DNA of 64,000 nt, from positions 152,389-216,388 of the forward strand of contig NZ_JAFKJN010000012.1 in the NCBI RefSeq assembly GCF_017305915.1, read 5' to 3'. Positions 1 to 11,742 of the stretch are shown here, piece after piece; position 1 is the first letter of the stretch; each line of letters begins with the position of its first letter. This stretch comes from Reyranella sp. GTDB taxonomy: Bacteria > Pseudomonadota > Alphaproteobacteria > Reyranellales > Reyranellaceae. The translations under genes and the position numbers were made by a program. The notes beneath the pieces were generated by a model. The model did no database searches, was not told the origin of the DNA, and was given only the letters and a program-made list of their open reading frames with translations.

Positions 1-1
1 G

Positions 2-2539
<2,538 letters not shown>

Positions 2540-2565
2540 CGCGCGCGCATAATCGGCGCGTCGGA

Positions 2566-2592
2566 CAAAAACGGCAAAAACGGCAAAAACCG
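2566..2592. repeat. Three short tandem repeats CAAAAACGG
   Basis: Three near-perfect 9-base units lie just after the leuS stop. The rest of the 287-base spacer (2540-2826) contains no convincing gene, and no lptE-like lipoprotein reading frame was found there. The minus frame continues for 13 codons past the stop of the neighbouring GT41 gene (ending GVRYVR), which may be chance. Confidence 0.6.
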
Positions 2593-2826
2593 TCGCGCGT
2601 GGCGGCCGCTGACGAACGGCGATGAGGTCGAGCTTCTGCATGCGTTCGTGCAGATGATCACAACCGCGGCGGCAAACCTAATATGGGCAATGGCCGCGAG
2701 AAAAAGCCAAGAGTCATCGGCTTCGATTCGCGTTCCATTGCCCAGAATGACTTCGCCGCGCGGGAGTTATCCCCCGAGCACGATCTACCGGACGTAGCGC
2801 ACGCCGACGTTGAGCCCGTGGCGCAG

Positions 2827-4611
2827 CTAGCCGATCGGGGGCACGTCGAAGCTGGCCGGCGGCTCGCCGCGCCGCAACCGCTCCATCATCTGCAGATAGG
2901 CCTGCTCGACATGCCGGCGATAGCGCTCGCTGTCGAACAAGGGCGCGGTCGGACGCTGGCGCGCGAGCTTCTGGCGCAGCGTGTCGAGCTGCCCGGGATC
3001 TCGCGCCAACTCGAGCGCGCGGGCTTCGTATGCCTCGAGCGATTCGGTGACCAGTTCCGGCAGTCCGACCGCCTGCAGGATGCTGGCGCTCACACGGGAC
3101 ACGAAGGGTTCGCCGCGCAGGGTAAGCAGCGGCAGGCCCGCCCACAGCGCATGGCTCGCCGTCGTGTGGGCGCCGTAAGGGTACGTGTCGATGAACAGGT
3201 CGGCGAGACGCAGGCGCGCCAGATGTTCGGCAAGGCCGATGCGGCGCGCGAAGACCAGGCGAGCGGGCGCCACGCCTCTCTGCTCCGCCGACTTCCTGAG
3301 GTTTCGGCAGGCGTCTTCGTGTTCGTAGCGCAACCACAGCACGCTACCCGGCACGGCGGCGAGAAGGCGCATCCAGGCGTCGAAGACCGGCGGGTTGATC
3401 TTGTAGGGAGAGCTGAACGAGCAGAAGACGAAGCCCTGTTCCGGCAAGCCTTCGTCCGCACGGCGCGGCGTCGTGTCGGCAATCGGCTGCGCGGTGTCGG
3501 TCGCCACCCACGTATCGGGCAGACGCACGACCTTCTCGCCATAGGTCGCCTCAAGCAGCCTGTCCGGAGTCGTCTCGGCGTCGGAGAAGACGTAATCCAT
3601 CAACGATGCGCCCAGACCGAAGCCCTGGAAGTTGGCCTGGATCGGCGCGGGGCGGTAGGTCAGGATCTGCGCGCGGTTGCCGCCCGTGTACCCGACCAGG
3701 TCGACGAGGATGTCGATGCCCTCGCGCCGGATGAGCTGGGCAATCTCGAGGTCGGTCAGTTTCCGGACGTCGATGAAGCGATCGAACGCCGTTTCGAGGC
3801 GCCGCCTGATGTTGCTTCCGTCATCCTCGCCGTAGGACAGGGCGACCACCTCGAAGCGCGCCCGGTCGTGGCGTTCGAACAGGTGCACGAACATGTACGA
3901 GATCGGATGCTCGCGGAAATCGGACGACAGGTAGGCGACACGGATGCGCTCGTGCTCCGTCCGGGCGCCCCGCGGCAGCGGCCGAAGCGGGAATTTGCGC
4001 GCGGCATAGTCTTGCGTGCACCGCAGCTGCAGCGCCGGCGACAGCGAATGCCAAGTGAAGGTCACCGGGTCGTTCGGGCACTCGCCGCGGGCGGTGCGGG
4101 CAACGATCTCGGCGGACGTCTTGTCGTAGTCGGTCCAATCGCAGGCGTTCATGCGCGATTGAAGCAGGCTTCCGAGGGCCTGCGACTGATCGGGAGCCAG
4201 GGCCCACAGCCGGGCATAGGTCTCGGCCGCCGCGCTGAAGCGCCGCAGCGCATCGAGCAGGCCGGCGCGGTTGTTCAACGCCTCGCGATAGTCCGGCCTG
4301 AGCGCGAGCGCCCTGTCCAGGCTGGCCAGCGCCTCGTCCCGCCGGCCGATGTCGTAGAGCGCCATCGCCTGGTTGTTGAGGACGTCGGGACTGTCCGGTT
4401 GCAGCTTTAGGAGGCGGCCGAAAGCCTCGACCGCCGCCGCCGGATCGCGCTTGCGCAGGCAGATCACGCCCAACAGGTGCAGGGCCGGGACATGTTTGGG
4501 GTCCGTCCTCAGCGTCTTGCGGCAGAGGGCCTCGGCCTCGCCCAACCGTCCCTGACGGTAGACCGCGACCGCCTGTTGGAAGGTCGCCGTCGATTTGCTC
4601 GGAGCAGCCAT
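2827..4611 (-). CDS. TPR-containing GT41 (OGT/SPINDLY-like) glycosyltransferase
   Basis: 594 residues. The N-terminal ~170 residues are TPR units (for example YRQGRLGEAEALCRKTL). The C-terminal ~360 residues carry GT41 hallmarks: HPISYMFVHLFERHD, DILVDLVGYTGGNR, RPAPIQANFQGFG, MDYVFSDAETTP and the UDP-binding stretch DLFIDTYPYGAHTTASHALW. The family transfers GlcNAc or another sugar to proteins or lipids; the acceptor here is unknown. The ATG at 4611 follows the stop of the upstream SGNH gene by two bases, so both are probably one transcription unit. The pair sits between leuS and holA, two genes normally close together, which suggests an insertion. Confidence 0.9.
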   Translation of the reverse strand: MAAPSKSTATFQQAVAVYRQGRLGEAEALCRKTLRTDPKHVPALHLLGVICLRKRDPAAAVEAFGRLLKLQPDSPDVLNNQAMALYDIGRRDEALASLDRALALRPDYREALNNRAGLLDALRRFSAAAETYARLWALAPDQSQALGSLLQSRMNACDWTDYDKTSAEIVARTARGECPNDPVTFTWHSLSPALQLRCTQDYAARKFPLRPLPRGARTEHERIRVAYLSSDFREHPISYMFVHLFERHDRARFEVVALSYGEDDGSNIRRRLETAFDRFIDVRKLTDLEIAQLIRREGIDILVDLVGYTGGNRAQILTYRPAPIQANFQGFGLGASLMDYVFSDAETTPDRLLEATYGEKVVRLPDTWVATDTAQPIADTTPRRADEGLPEQGFVFCSFSSPYKINPPVFDAWMRLLAAVPGSVLWLRYEHEDACRNLRKSAEQRGVAPARLVFARRIGLAEHLARLRLADLFIDTYPYGAHTTASHALWAGLPLLTLRGEPFVSRVSASILQAVGLPELVTESLEAYEARALELARDPGQLDTLRQKLARQRPTAPLFDSERYRRHVEQAYLQMMERLRRGEPPASFDVPPIG

Positions 4612-4613
4612 GG

Positions 4614-5855
4614 TCAGGGCGACCCGCACTCGCGCGCCACGACCGGCGCGACGTAGCCCGCGAACCTGGCGGCGCCGGTGACGGAGAAGTGGCCTTCGTC
4701 GGAGAAGTCGGCGGTGCCGAAGGCCTCGATCGGCGCCGCGATCAGCGGATCGCCGAGCGATTGGGCGGTGCGCCCCAGGATCTCGTTGAAGCGCGCCTGC
4801 AATGGCCACACGTCCCGGTCGAGCACGTAGGGCAGCCAGCCATACTGCCCGGCGCCGCGCAGCCGGGCGCGGTTGAGCAGCTGGCCGACCCACAGGGTGC
4901 GCACGCCGCGCTCGCGGTTGATCGCCGAGATCGTCCGCACGTTGCGCTCGAAGTCGGCTTCGACGGCGGGATCGGAGCCGGGCTTGATGGTCCCGCTGAA
5001 GGTCGGCGCGTATTGCACCGTATCGACCAGCGCACTGACCAGGCGCGCCAGCACCGTGAGCAGCGGCGAGAAGGTGACCTTCGCGCCGCCGAAGCGGCGC
5101 ACCTGCAGCGTGTCGATCTGCGACGGCAGATGGAAGTCGGCGTAGCCGGGATCGAGATGGTCGATGTGGGCGTTGCGGATGTCGTTCCAGCCGACGTAGT
5201 AGATCGCGCAGCGCGGCTGCTTGCCGAACTTGTCCTGGTAGAACGCGGTCTGCACCACGTGCTCCACGGTCGAGTACCCGGGCACGCCGTGATTGATCAC
5301 CAGGAAGCGGTCGCCCAGCGCCTGCTGCAGTCGGTCGGCCCAGGTCTGGCCGTCGTTCACCGCCACGTCGTAGGTGCTGGAGCCGCCGACTGCCGCGACG
5401 ATCGTGCGCTCGGCCAGCTCGCGCTCGGTCGGCTCGCGCCCGCGCGTGCCCTGCGAGGTGTGGTGCAGCTTCACGCCGCCGGCGGTCGTCAGGTCGAGCG
5501 AGGGGATCGGGACGACCTGCAGCAGCGGATGCCAGGCAAAGCGCACCGGATCGCTGACGTTCTGCGGCAACAAGGGCGTGGCGATGCCGAGGCCGAGATC
5601 GATCGTGGCCCATGCCAGCAGCACCATCGCCACCTTCGGCCAGCGCAGCAGCGCCAGCGCGACCAGCACCAGCCCGAGCAGATACCAGAAGTAGGTCGCG
5701 CGCTGGGTGCCGGGGAAGAGCCCGCCGATCTTCCACAGCATCCAGGCGGCGATCGCCATCGCCAGCAGCACGGCGAAGGCCAGCACGGCCAATAGCGTGC
5801 GCTCGAAACGGTAGGGCCGTGCCAGGCCGAAATGATCCAGAAGCAAGCGCCGCAT
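4614..5855 (-). CDS. Membrane-anchored SGNH-family hydrolase
   Basis: 413 residues. Two hydrophobic helices occupy roughly residues 18-75, followed by an extracytoplasmic SGNH fold. The serine block is GGSSTYD, the block III-like segment is GWNDIRN, and the catalytic Asp/His pair is seen in DEGHFSVTG near the C-terminus. Such enzymes act as esterases or acyltransferases on glycans; the substrate cannot be read from sequence. The start at 5855 was chosen because it precedes the first membrane helix and leaves a 46-base divergent gap to holA. Co-transcription with the GT41 gene suggests glycan decoration. Confidence 0.8.
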   Translation of the reverse strand: MRRLLLDHFGLARPYRFERTLLAVLAFAVLLAMAIAAWMLWKIGGLFPGTQRATYFWYLLGLVLVALALLRWPKVAMVLLAWATIDLGLGIATPLLPQNVSDPVRFAWHPLLQVVPIPSLDLTTAGGVKLHHTSQGTRGREPTERELAERTIVAAVGGSSTYDVAVNDGQTWADRLQQALGDRFLVINHGVPGYSTVEHVVQTAFYQDKFGKQPRCAIYYVGWNDIRNAHIDHLDPGYADFHLPSQIDTLQVRRFGGAKVTFSPLLTVLARLVSALVDTVQYAPTFSGTIKPGSDPAVEADFERNVRTISAINRERGVRTLWVGQLLNRARLRGAGQYGWLPYVLDRDVWPLQARFNEILGRTAQSLGDPLIAAPIEAFGTADFSDEGHFSVTGAARFAGYVAPVVARECGSP

Positions 5856-5901
5856 CTGGTTCGTCTTAGAGCGATTTCGCCGAGGATGGTATAGAGCGGC
5901 G

Positions 5902-6927
5902 GTGAAAATCGAGCCCCGCCAGGTCGACGCCTTCCTGAAGAAGCCGGATCCGAAGATCCGCGGCGTGGTGATCCATGGCAATGACGACGGCCTGATCGCC
6001 GAGCGGGCGGCCCAGCTGGCGAAGACCGTGTGCGAGGACCTCAAGGACCCGTTCCGCGTGGTCGACATCGCCGGCGACGCGCTGAAGGGCGACCCGGCCA
6101 GGCTGGCCGACGAATTCGGCGCGATGTCGCTGATCGGCGGGCGGCGGGTGATCCGGGTGCGGCCGGCCGGCGAGGAATCGGCGGCGGCGCTGGAGAACCT
6201 GGCGCAGGCGGGTGCCGGCGATGCGCTGATCATCCTCGAAGGCGGCAACCTGACGCCGCGCTCGGGCCTGCGCAGCCTGGCCGAGACCGAGCCCAATCTG
6301 GCGGCGCTGCCGTGCTACGCCGACACGACGGAGGATCTCGAACGGCTGGTCGAGGGTGCCGCGCGCGCCGAGGGCTTCGTCGTGGAGGAGGATGCCCTCG
6401 CCTGGATGATCGATCGGCTGGGCGGCGACCGCGGCCAGAGCCGCAGCGAGATCGACAAGCTGCTGCTCTACAAGGCCGACGACGCGAGCAAGACCATCAG
6501 CCTCGGCGACGCCGCTGCGGTGCTGGGCGACACCTCGGCGATGGATATCGACGACGTGGTCGGCGCGACCTTCGACGGCGATCTCGTGACGCTCGACCGC
6601 GCGCTCGACCGGGTGTTCGCCGAAGGCGGCAACGCGGTGCAGCTGGTGCGCGCCCTGCAGCGCCATGCCGACCAGTTGCACCTCGTCTCCGGCCACGCCA
6701 GGGGCGGCAACATGGAAGCGGCGATGTTCAAGGCCCGCGGCCTGCCGCGCGGCGGCCCGGTGCGCCGGCGCTTCGAAGGCCATCTGCGCCGCTGGCCGCT
6801 GACGCGGCTCGGCCTGGCGCTGACGCGCATCCTCGACGCCGAGCTCGAGTGCAAGACGACCGGCCTCCCCGACCAGGCGATCGCGCGCCGGCTCTGCCTG
6901 TCGTTGGCTCGCGCGGCCGGGCGGTAA
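5902..6927 (+). CDS. holA: DNA polymerase III delta subunit
   Basis: 341 residues with a GTG start (MKIEPRQVDAFLKK). Delta is the clamp-loader subunit that opens the beta sliding clamp. The N-terminal AAA+-like domain (VVIHGNDDGLIAERA) and helical C-terminal collar domain are full length. The GTG at 5902 gives the expected N-terminus. The gene lies divergent from the SGNH hydrolase and convergent with a response regulator, so it seems to be monocistronic here. Confidence 0.93.
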   Translation: MKIEPRQVDAFLKKPDPKIRGVVIHGNDDGLIAERAAQLAKTVCEDLKDPFRVVDIAGDALKGDPARLADEFGAMSLIGGRRVIRVRPAGEESAAALENLAQAGAGDALIILEGGNLTPRSGLRSLAETEPNLAALPCYADTTEDLERLVEGAARAEGFVVEEDALAWMIDRLGGDRGQSRSEIDKLLLYKADDASKTISLGDAAAVLGDTSAMDIDDVVGATFDGDLVTLDRALDRVFAEGGNAVQLVRALQRHADQLHLVSGHARGGNMEAAMFKARGLPRGGPVRRRFEGHLRRWPLTRLGLALTRILDAELECKTTGLPDQAIARRLCLSLARAAGR

Positions 6928-6934
6928 AGACTAT

Positions 6935-6957
6935 CCCTCCCCATTCATAGGGGGAGG
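6935..6957. terminator. Short inverted repeat between convergent genes
   Basis: CCTCCCC and GGGGAGG arms flank an 8-base loop in the 39-base gap between the convergent holA and response-regulator genes. There is no T-run, so it is at best a weak bidirectional terminator. Confidence 0.3.
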
Positions 6958-6966
6958 ATGCCTTCT

Positions 6967-7692
6967 CTAATCGTCGGGCGGCACGAACATGTAGCCCGCG
7001 CCGCGGACGGTGCGGATCGATGTCGGCCGCGCCGGATCGACCTCGATCTTGCGACGGATTCGCAGGATGCGGATGTCGATCGCGCGGTCGAACGCCTCCA
7101 TCTCGCGATGGCTGGTGGTCTCGAGCAGCCAATCGCGGCTGAGCGGCCGGTTGGGATTCTCGGCGAACAGCTTCAGCAATTCGAACTCGCCGGCACGCAG
7201 CGGAACTTCCTCGCCGCCGAGCGATGTCATGCGCCGGCCGACCAGGTCGAGCAGGCACCTGCCCATGCGGATGCGCTCGCCCGGCGTCGCCGCCTGCGCG
7301 CCGCCGGCGCGACGCAGCACCGCCTTGATGCGGGCGAGCAGCGCGCGCGCCTCGTAGGGCTTGGCGATGTAGTCGTCGGCGCCGGTCTCGAGGCCGACCA
7401 CCTGGTCGACGGTGTCGTCGCTCGCCGTCACCATGATGATGCCCATGCGCTTGCTGCGCTCGCGCAGGTAACGCGCCAGGGAGAATCCGTCCTCGCCGCC
7501 GGGCAGTCGCAGGTCGAGCAGCACCAGAGCGGGCGGATCCTTCTCAACCAGCTTGCGCAACGCCGCGCCTGATTCGACTCCGGACGCGCGATAACCCTTG
7601 TCGTCCAGGAAATCCACCAGGGTTTCCCGTTGAAACTGTTCGTCCTCGACCACGATGACGTGCGGGCGGGGATCTTTCGGCTTGGCGGCCAT
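6967..7692 (-). CDS. OmpR-family response regulator
   Basis: 241 residues. The receiver domain (about 10-125) has acidic residues E16/D17, phosphoacceptor D60 in LVLLDLRLPG, T89 and K111 in YIAKPY. A winged-helix DNA-binding domain fills the C-terminus (GEFELLKLFAENPNRPLSRDWLLE through TVRGAGYMFVP). The hybrid histidine kinase encoded divergently 312 bases away is the obvious candidate partner, although that kinase carries its own receiver and Hpt domains. A candidate small RNA on the same strand ends just upstream of the promoter region. Confidence 0.93.
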   Translation of the reverse strand: MAAKPKDPRPHVIVVEDEQFQRETLVDFLDDKGYRASGVESGAALRKLVEKDPPALVLLDLRLPGGEDGFSLARYLRERSKRMGIIMVTASDDTVDQVVGLETGADDYIAKPYEARALLARIKAVLRRAGGAQAATPGERIRMGRCLLDLVGRRMTSLGGEEVPLRAGEFELLKLFAENPNRPLSRDWLLETTSHREMEAFDRAIDIRILRIRRKIEVDPARPTSIRTVRGAGYMFVPPDD

Positions 7693-7749
7693 GGCTCATC
7701 CTGCCGGGGCCGAGCGACAACCTCAAGAATACGCTCTAAGCCCCTGCAC

Positions 7750-7777
7750 AAAAAAGACGGCGCCCGAAGGCGCCGTC
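7750..7777 (-). terminator. Rho-independent terminator of the candidate small RNA
   Basis: A perfect 9-bp stem GACGGCGCC/GGCGCCGTC with a TTCG tetraloop is followed on the minus strand by six T residues. No minus-strand protein gene ends here, so it must terminate a non-coding transcript or leader. Confidence 0.88.
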
Positions 7778-7853
7778 TGTACGGCCGGAGGTGTTGGGAG
7801 GTCCGGGCCGTGAGCGTTGGTGGTGTGAGGCCAACGCTTGGGGAGGAATGACG
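7750..7853 (-). ncRNA. Candidate trans-acting small RNA with C-rich (anti-Shine-Dalgarno) loops
   Basis: On the minus strand three consecutive hairpins can be drawn. AGCGTTGG/CCAACGCT closes a loop beginning CCTCACACC. ACGGCC(C)GG/CCGGCCGT closes a loop containing CTCCC and ACCT. The third is a GC-rich terminator ending in TTTTTT. The 5' tail reads ATTCCTCCCC. C-rich single-stranded segments repeated in a ~100-nt transcript with an intrinsic terminator resemble the alphaproteobacterial CCUCCUCCC-loop (cuckoo/ar14-type) RNAs. Family membership is an inference. No protein frame explains the segment. Confidence 0.6.
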
Positions 7854-7859
7854 GGAAGC

Positions 7860-7887
7860 GTTTTAGCGCCGGCCGGTTTCTCGCCAA
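7860..7887 (-). promoter_or_regulatory. Putative promoter of the small RNA
   Basis: TTGGCG (7887-7882) and TAAAAC (7865-7860) on the minus strand are separated by 16 bases. They would start transcription near 7853, immediately before the C-rich 5' tail. Confidence 0.4.
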
Positions 7888-7909
7888 TTGCGCCGATCGA
7901 GCAAATTGG

Positions 7910-7950
7910 TTTCGTCGGTAATGTTGATACCGCCGACGTTACCAACGAAA
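7910..7950. repeat. 12-base inverted repeat, possible operator
   Basis: TTTCGTCGGTAA (7910-7921) and TTACCAACGAAA (7939-7950) are inverted with one mismatch and a 17-base spacer. The repeat sits between the kinase start and the putative small-RNA promoter. The spacer 7693-8004 holds no protein gene. Confidence 0.5.
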
Positions 7951-8004
7951 CAATTCAGGTGCCCCACGTTACCTCTGGGAATCCGGGTTGTGGGACGATA
8001 GGCG

Positions 8005-11000
8005 ATGGACGCCAGTCTCCAGATTTCGCCGCCCGATCCGGCGCGAGTCGACCGGGTGCTGACGGCGCGGCTGCTCGGCGGCCACACGCCGCTACGGCTG
8101 TTTTCCCTCACCGTCTGGGTGGTGTTCAGCATCGCCTATTGGGGCCTCGCCCCGTGGTGGATGATCGCCGGCCCCGCCGCGCTGCATATCCTGGCGATCG
8201 TGGGCTTCGTCTGGCTGAGCTGGGCCTATCCGCGCAATCCGGACGCTCGTTCGAACGAGGCCTGGCGCTGGCTGTACATCTCGTGCGCGGCGATGACCGG
8301 CATCGCCTACGGCGGCGGCGGCGCGCTCTTGTTCCTTCTGCCCTATCCCGATCCGCGGGTGCTGATCGCTGCCTGCCTGGCGCTGACCGCGGCGCTGGCG
8401 CCGGGCCGCGTCTACGAGCCGCGCAGCTATCTCGCCTTCGCCGGCTTCGACTTGAGCCTGCTGGCGGTGGCGGCGTTCCTGTCGGACGACCCGCTGTCGC
8501 TGGCGATCGGCGCCGGAGCGCTGATCTACCTGACGGCGCTCCTGATGCAGAACGCCTTCCACGTCCGCAACCAGCGCGCCCAGGTGGCGCTGGTCATGGC
8601 CAACGAGAATCTCGCCCGCCTCAACGCCCTGGCCGAGGCCAAGGCGCGGCTGGCGCACGATGCCCTGAACGACGCGATCGAGAGCCTGCCGATCGCGATC
8701 TCGCTGTGGACCGACGATCGGCTGATCCTGTGCAACGAGGCCTATGCCGGCTACATGCAGCACGTGCCGGAGGCGATCACGCCCGGCGTCACCTTCCGCA
8801 CCGCCGCCCATGCCGCGGCCTACAAGCTGCCCCATCCGATCGCGCCGCGCGGCCGCGAGGAGGAGTTCATCGCCCGCGCCATCGAGCTGCACCAGAGCAA
8901 CGGCGAGGTGGCGGAATACAAGCTCGGCCCCGACCGCTGGATGCGCGGCCAGGCGCGACGCACCAAGGCGGGCAGCATCGTGGTCAGCCTGGTCGACATC
9001 TCCGAGGTCAAGCGCCGCGAGAAGGAGGCGACCGACACCCGCGCGGTGCTGCAGTCGGTGTTCGACAATCTCAGCGACGGCGTGCTGCTCTACGAGGCCG
9101 ACGGCCGATGGGTCTACCAGAACCCGGCGATGGCCAAGCTGCACAACATGTCGAACGACCTGCTGGCGACGCTGCCGACCTTCGCCGACATCGTCCATTA
9201 CCGCGCCATGCGCGGCGATTACGGGCCGGCCGACCAGCTGCCGGGCGGGCTGAACGGCTGGATCCAGAGCCGGGTCCGGCGCTTCTCCGAGGCGATCGAC
9301 CAGCCGCCGGAGCGGCGGCGCACCACCACCGGCCGCACCGTCGAGGTGACCTACCGGCGGCTCAGCGACGGCCGCGTGCTCACCATCCACCGCGACATCA
9401 CCGAAATCGTCGAGCAGGAGGCGCGGCTCGAGGCCGCCCGCGCCGAATCGGAGCAGACGCGCCAGACCCTGCAGCGGGTGCTCGACAACATGATCGACGG
9501 CGTGCTGCTGCTCGACAAGGACCTCCGCTCGGTCTTCGTCAACCGCCAGGTCGACGAGTTCCTGCGCCTGCCGCCCGAGGTCTCGGGCGCCGGCAAGTCG
9601 GGGGTCGACGTCATCCGCTTCCAGGCCCGGCGCGGCGACTTCGGCCCGGTCACCAACGAGCTCGAGATCGAGGCCAAGGTCGCCGAACGGATGGCGATCA
9701 TGCGCAATCCCGGCGGCGCGCGCTACGAGCGGCGCACGATCTCGGGCCAGATCGTCGAGTTCAACTTCCGGCCGATCCCCGACGGCGGCATGCTGGCGAT
9801 CTACCGCGACATCACCCAGCTCAAGGAGCAGCAGGAGGCGATCGAAGCGGCGCGCGCCCGTACCGAGGCGGCGCAGACCCTGCTCGACGACGCGATGTCG
9901 AGCCTCGACGGCGGCGTCGGCATCTGGGACGCCGACGAGCGGCTGATCCAGTGCAACGCGGCCTACCGCTTCGTCTGCCGCGACATCCCCGAGATCGTCG
10001 AGCCCGGCACCACGCTCGAGGTCGCGGCGCGCGCGGCGATGCGGGCGCAGTTCGAGCTGCTCGGCAAGCCGGTCGAGGAGCAGGAGGCCGATCGGCTGAC
10101 CCAGCAGATCCTGGAGATCCATCGCCGCGGCGAGGGCGCGCTCGAGCTGCCCTACATGGAGCAGTCGTGGACCCGCATGACCTCGCGGCGCACCCGCTCG
10201 GGCGGCTTCGTGACCCTATTCTCAGACATCAGCGAGTTGCGCCATCGCCAGCGCGACCTCAGGCGCGAGCGCGACCTCGCCAAGGCGGCGCAGGACGAGG
10301 CCGAGGCCGCCAACCAGGCCAAATCGACCTTCCTCGCCACCATGAGCCACGAGATCAGGACGCCGATGAACGGCGTGATCGGCACCGCCGAGCTGCTCGA
10401 GCGCGAGCCGCTGATCGAGCGGCAGAAGCGCATGGTCGGCACCATCCGGAGCTCGGCGGCGGCGCTGATGCGCATCATCGACGACGTCCTCGACTTCTCC
10501 AAGATCGAGGCCGGCCGCATGGAGCTCGAGGAGGCGCCGTGCTCGCTGCGCGCGCTGATCCAGGGCGCCGCCGAGATGCTGACGGCGCAGGTCGAGAAGA
10601 AGGGGCTGAGGCTCACCACCGAGGTCGAGGCCGGCACGCCCGACTCCCTGTTGGCCGATGCGACGCGGCTGCATCAGGTCCTGTTCAACCTGATCGGCAA
10701 TGCGGTGAAGTTCACCGAGGTCGGCAGCATCGCCGTGCGCGCCCGCGCGGTGGCGCAGGACGACGACACCGTCACCCTGGCGCTGAGCGTGCGCGACACC
10801 GGCATCGGCATGACGCCCGAGCAGCAGTCGCGGCTGTTCAAGCCGTTCTCGCAGGCCGACAGCTCGACGACGCGGCGCTACGGCGGCACCGGCCTCGGCC
10901 TGTCGATCGTGCGGCGGCTGGCCGAGCTGATGGACGGCGATGCCACGCTCGAGAGCGCGCCGGGCGAGGGCTCGACCTTCACCGTCACGGTCACCGTGCG

Positions 11001-11742
11001 GCGCGGCAGCGCCGGCGCCATCGCGGCCGACAAGGCGGAGACGCTCAGCCTGACCGCCGACGGCATCCGCGTGCTGGCGGTCGACGATTCGGAGATCAAT
11101 CTCGAGGTGCTGGTCGGCCAGTTCGAGGTGCTGGGGCTGGCGCTCGACACGGCGACCAACGGCATCGAGGCGCTGACCCTGTGGCGCGAGCGCAGCCACG
11201 CGCTGGTGCTGACCGACATCCACATGCCCGACATGGACGGCTTCGAGCTGACCCGCCAGATGCGGGCCGACGAAAGCGCGCTCAACCGGCCGCGCACGCC
11301 GATCGTGGCGCTCACCGCCAATGCCCTGAAGGGCGAGGCCGAGCGCTGCCTCGACGCGGGCATGGACGACTACCTGACCAAGCCGCTGACCCTGGATCGC
11401 CTGCGCGAGGCGGTGGCGCGCTGGGCGATCGGCGACGCGACGCCTGCGATCGACCGCTCGGTGGTCGAGGGCATGTTCGGCGGCAATGCCGTGACGGTCG
11501 CCCGCGTGCTCGGCCGCTTCCGCGACGCCGGCGCCCGGCTGGTCGCCGAGATCGCGGCCGCCCGCCAGGACCGCGAGCAGCTCACCGAGCTCGCTCACAA
11601 GCTCAAGGGCGCCGCCCGCTCGGCCGGCGCCACGACCCTGGGCGATCTCGCGGCGACCGTCGAGAAGTCCGGCCGCGGCGACGACATCGAGGCCCTGCAG
11701 GCCGAATGGCGCCGGGTGGCCGCCGCCCTCAGCGCCGGGTGA
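8005..11742 (+). CDS. Membrane hybrid sensor histidine kinase (PAS-HisKA-HATPase-REC-Hpt)
   Basis: 1245 residues. Several hydrophobic helices fill about residues 30-190. They are followed by repeated PAS-like modules (about 215-760), each beginning with variants of DNLSDGV or DNMIDGV. The phosphoacceptor is H782 ([11 protein letters not shown]). The ATPase has NAVKFTE and DTGIGM. The receiver has D1071 ([10 protein letters not shown]), and a C-terminal Hpt has H1198 ([13 protein letters not shown]). It can therefore run a full internal phosphorelay. The input signal is unknown. It is divergent from an OmpR-type regulator. Its 3' end overlaps the convergent MATE gene by 14 bases. Confidence 0.93.
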   Translation: MDASLQISPPDPARVDRVLTARLLGGHTPLRLFSLTVWVVFSIAYWGLAPWWMIAGPAALHILAIVGFVWLSWAYPRNPDARSNEAWRWLYISCAAMTGIAYGGGGALLFLLPYPDPRVLIAACLALTAALAPGRVYEPRSYLAFAGFDLSLLAVAAFLSDDPLSLAIGAGALIYLTALLMQNAFHVRNQRAQVALVMANENLARLNALAEAKARLAHDALNDAIESLPIAISLWTDDRLILCNEAYAGYMQHVPEAITPGVTFRTAAHAAAYKLPHPIAPRGREEEFIARAIELHQSNGEVAEYKLGPDRWMRGQARRTKAGSIVVSLVDISEVKRREKEATDTRAVLQSVFDNLSDGVLLYEADGRWVYQNPAMAKLHNMSNDLLATLPTFADIVHYRAMRGDYGPADQLPGGLNGWIQSRVRRFSEAIDQPPERRRTTTGRTVEVTYRRLSDGRVLTIHRDITEIVEQEARLEAARAESEQTRQTLQRVLDNMIDGVLLLDKDLRSVFVNRQVDEFLRLPPEVSGAGKSGVDVIRFQARRGDFGPVTNELEIEAKVAERMAIMRNPGGARYERRTISGQIVEFNFRPIPDGGMLAIYRDITQLKEQQEAIEAARARTEAAQTLLDDAMSSLDGGVGIWDADERLIQCNAAYRFVCRDIPEIVEPGTTLEVAARAAMRAQFELLGKPVEEQEADRLTQQILEIHRRGEGALELPYMEQSWTRMTSRRTRSGGFVTLFSDISELRHRQRDLRRERDLAKAAQDEAEAANQAKSTFLATMSHEIRTPMNGVIGTAELLEREPLIERQKRMVGTIRSSAAALMRIIDDVLDFSKIEAGRMELEEAPCSLRALIQGAAEMLTAQVEKKGLRLTTEVEAGTPDSLLADATRLHQVLFNLIGNAVKFTEVGSIAVRARAVAQDDDTVTLALSVRDTGIGMTPEQQSRLFKPFSQADSSTTRRYGGTGLGLSIVRRLAELMDGDATLESAPGEGSTFTVTVTVRRGSAGAIAADKAETLSLTADGIRVLAVDDSEINLEVLVGQFEVLGLALDTATNGIEALTLWRERSHALVLTDIHMPDMDGFELTRQMRADESALNRPRTPIVALTANALKGEAERCLDAGMDDYLTKPLTLDRLREAVARWAIGDATPAIDRSVVEGMFGGNAVTVARVLGRFRDAGARLVAEIAAARQDREQLTELAHKLKGAARSAGATTLGDLAATVEKSGRGDDIEALQAEWRRVAAALSAG

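Noticed and set aside
2750..2826. Outer-membrane protein C-terminus (LNVGVRYVR) after the GT41 stop
   Set aside because: Only 13 codons, in the same frame as the upstream gene, and lacking a terminal Phe; too little to call a gene fragment.
7750..7853. 6S RNA
   Set aside because: The length is too short and the long central bulge flanked by extended helices is missing; three local hairpins fit a C-rich small RNA better.
8092..10122. Long open frame antisense to the hybrid kinase
   Set aside because: Shadow frame of high-GC codons; the sense protein has complete kinase domains, while the antisense translation is low-complexity and lacks motifs.
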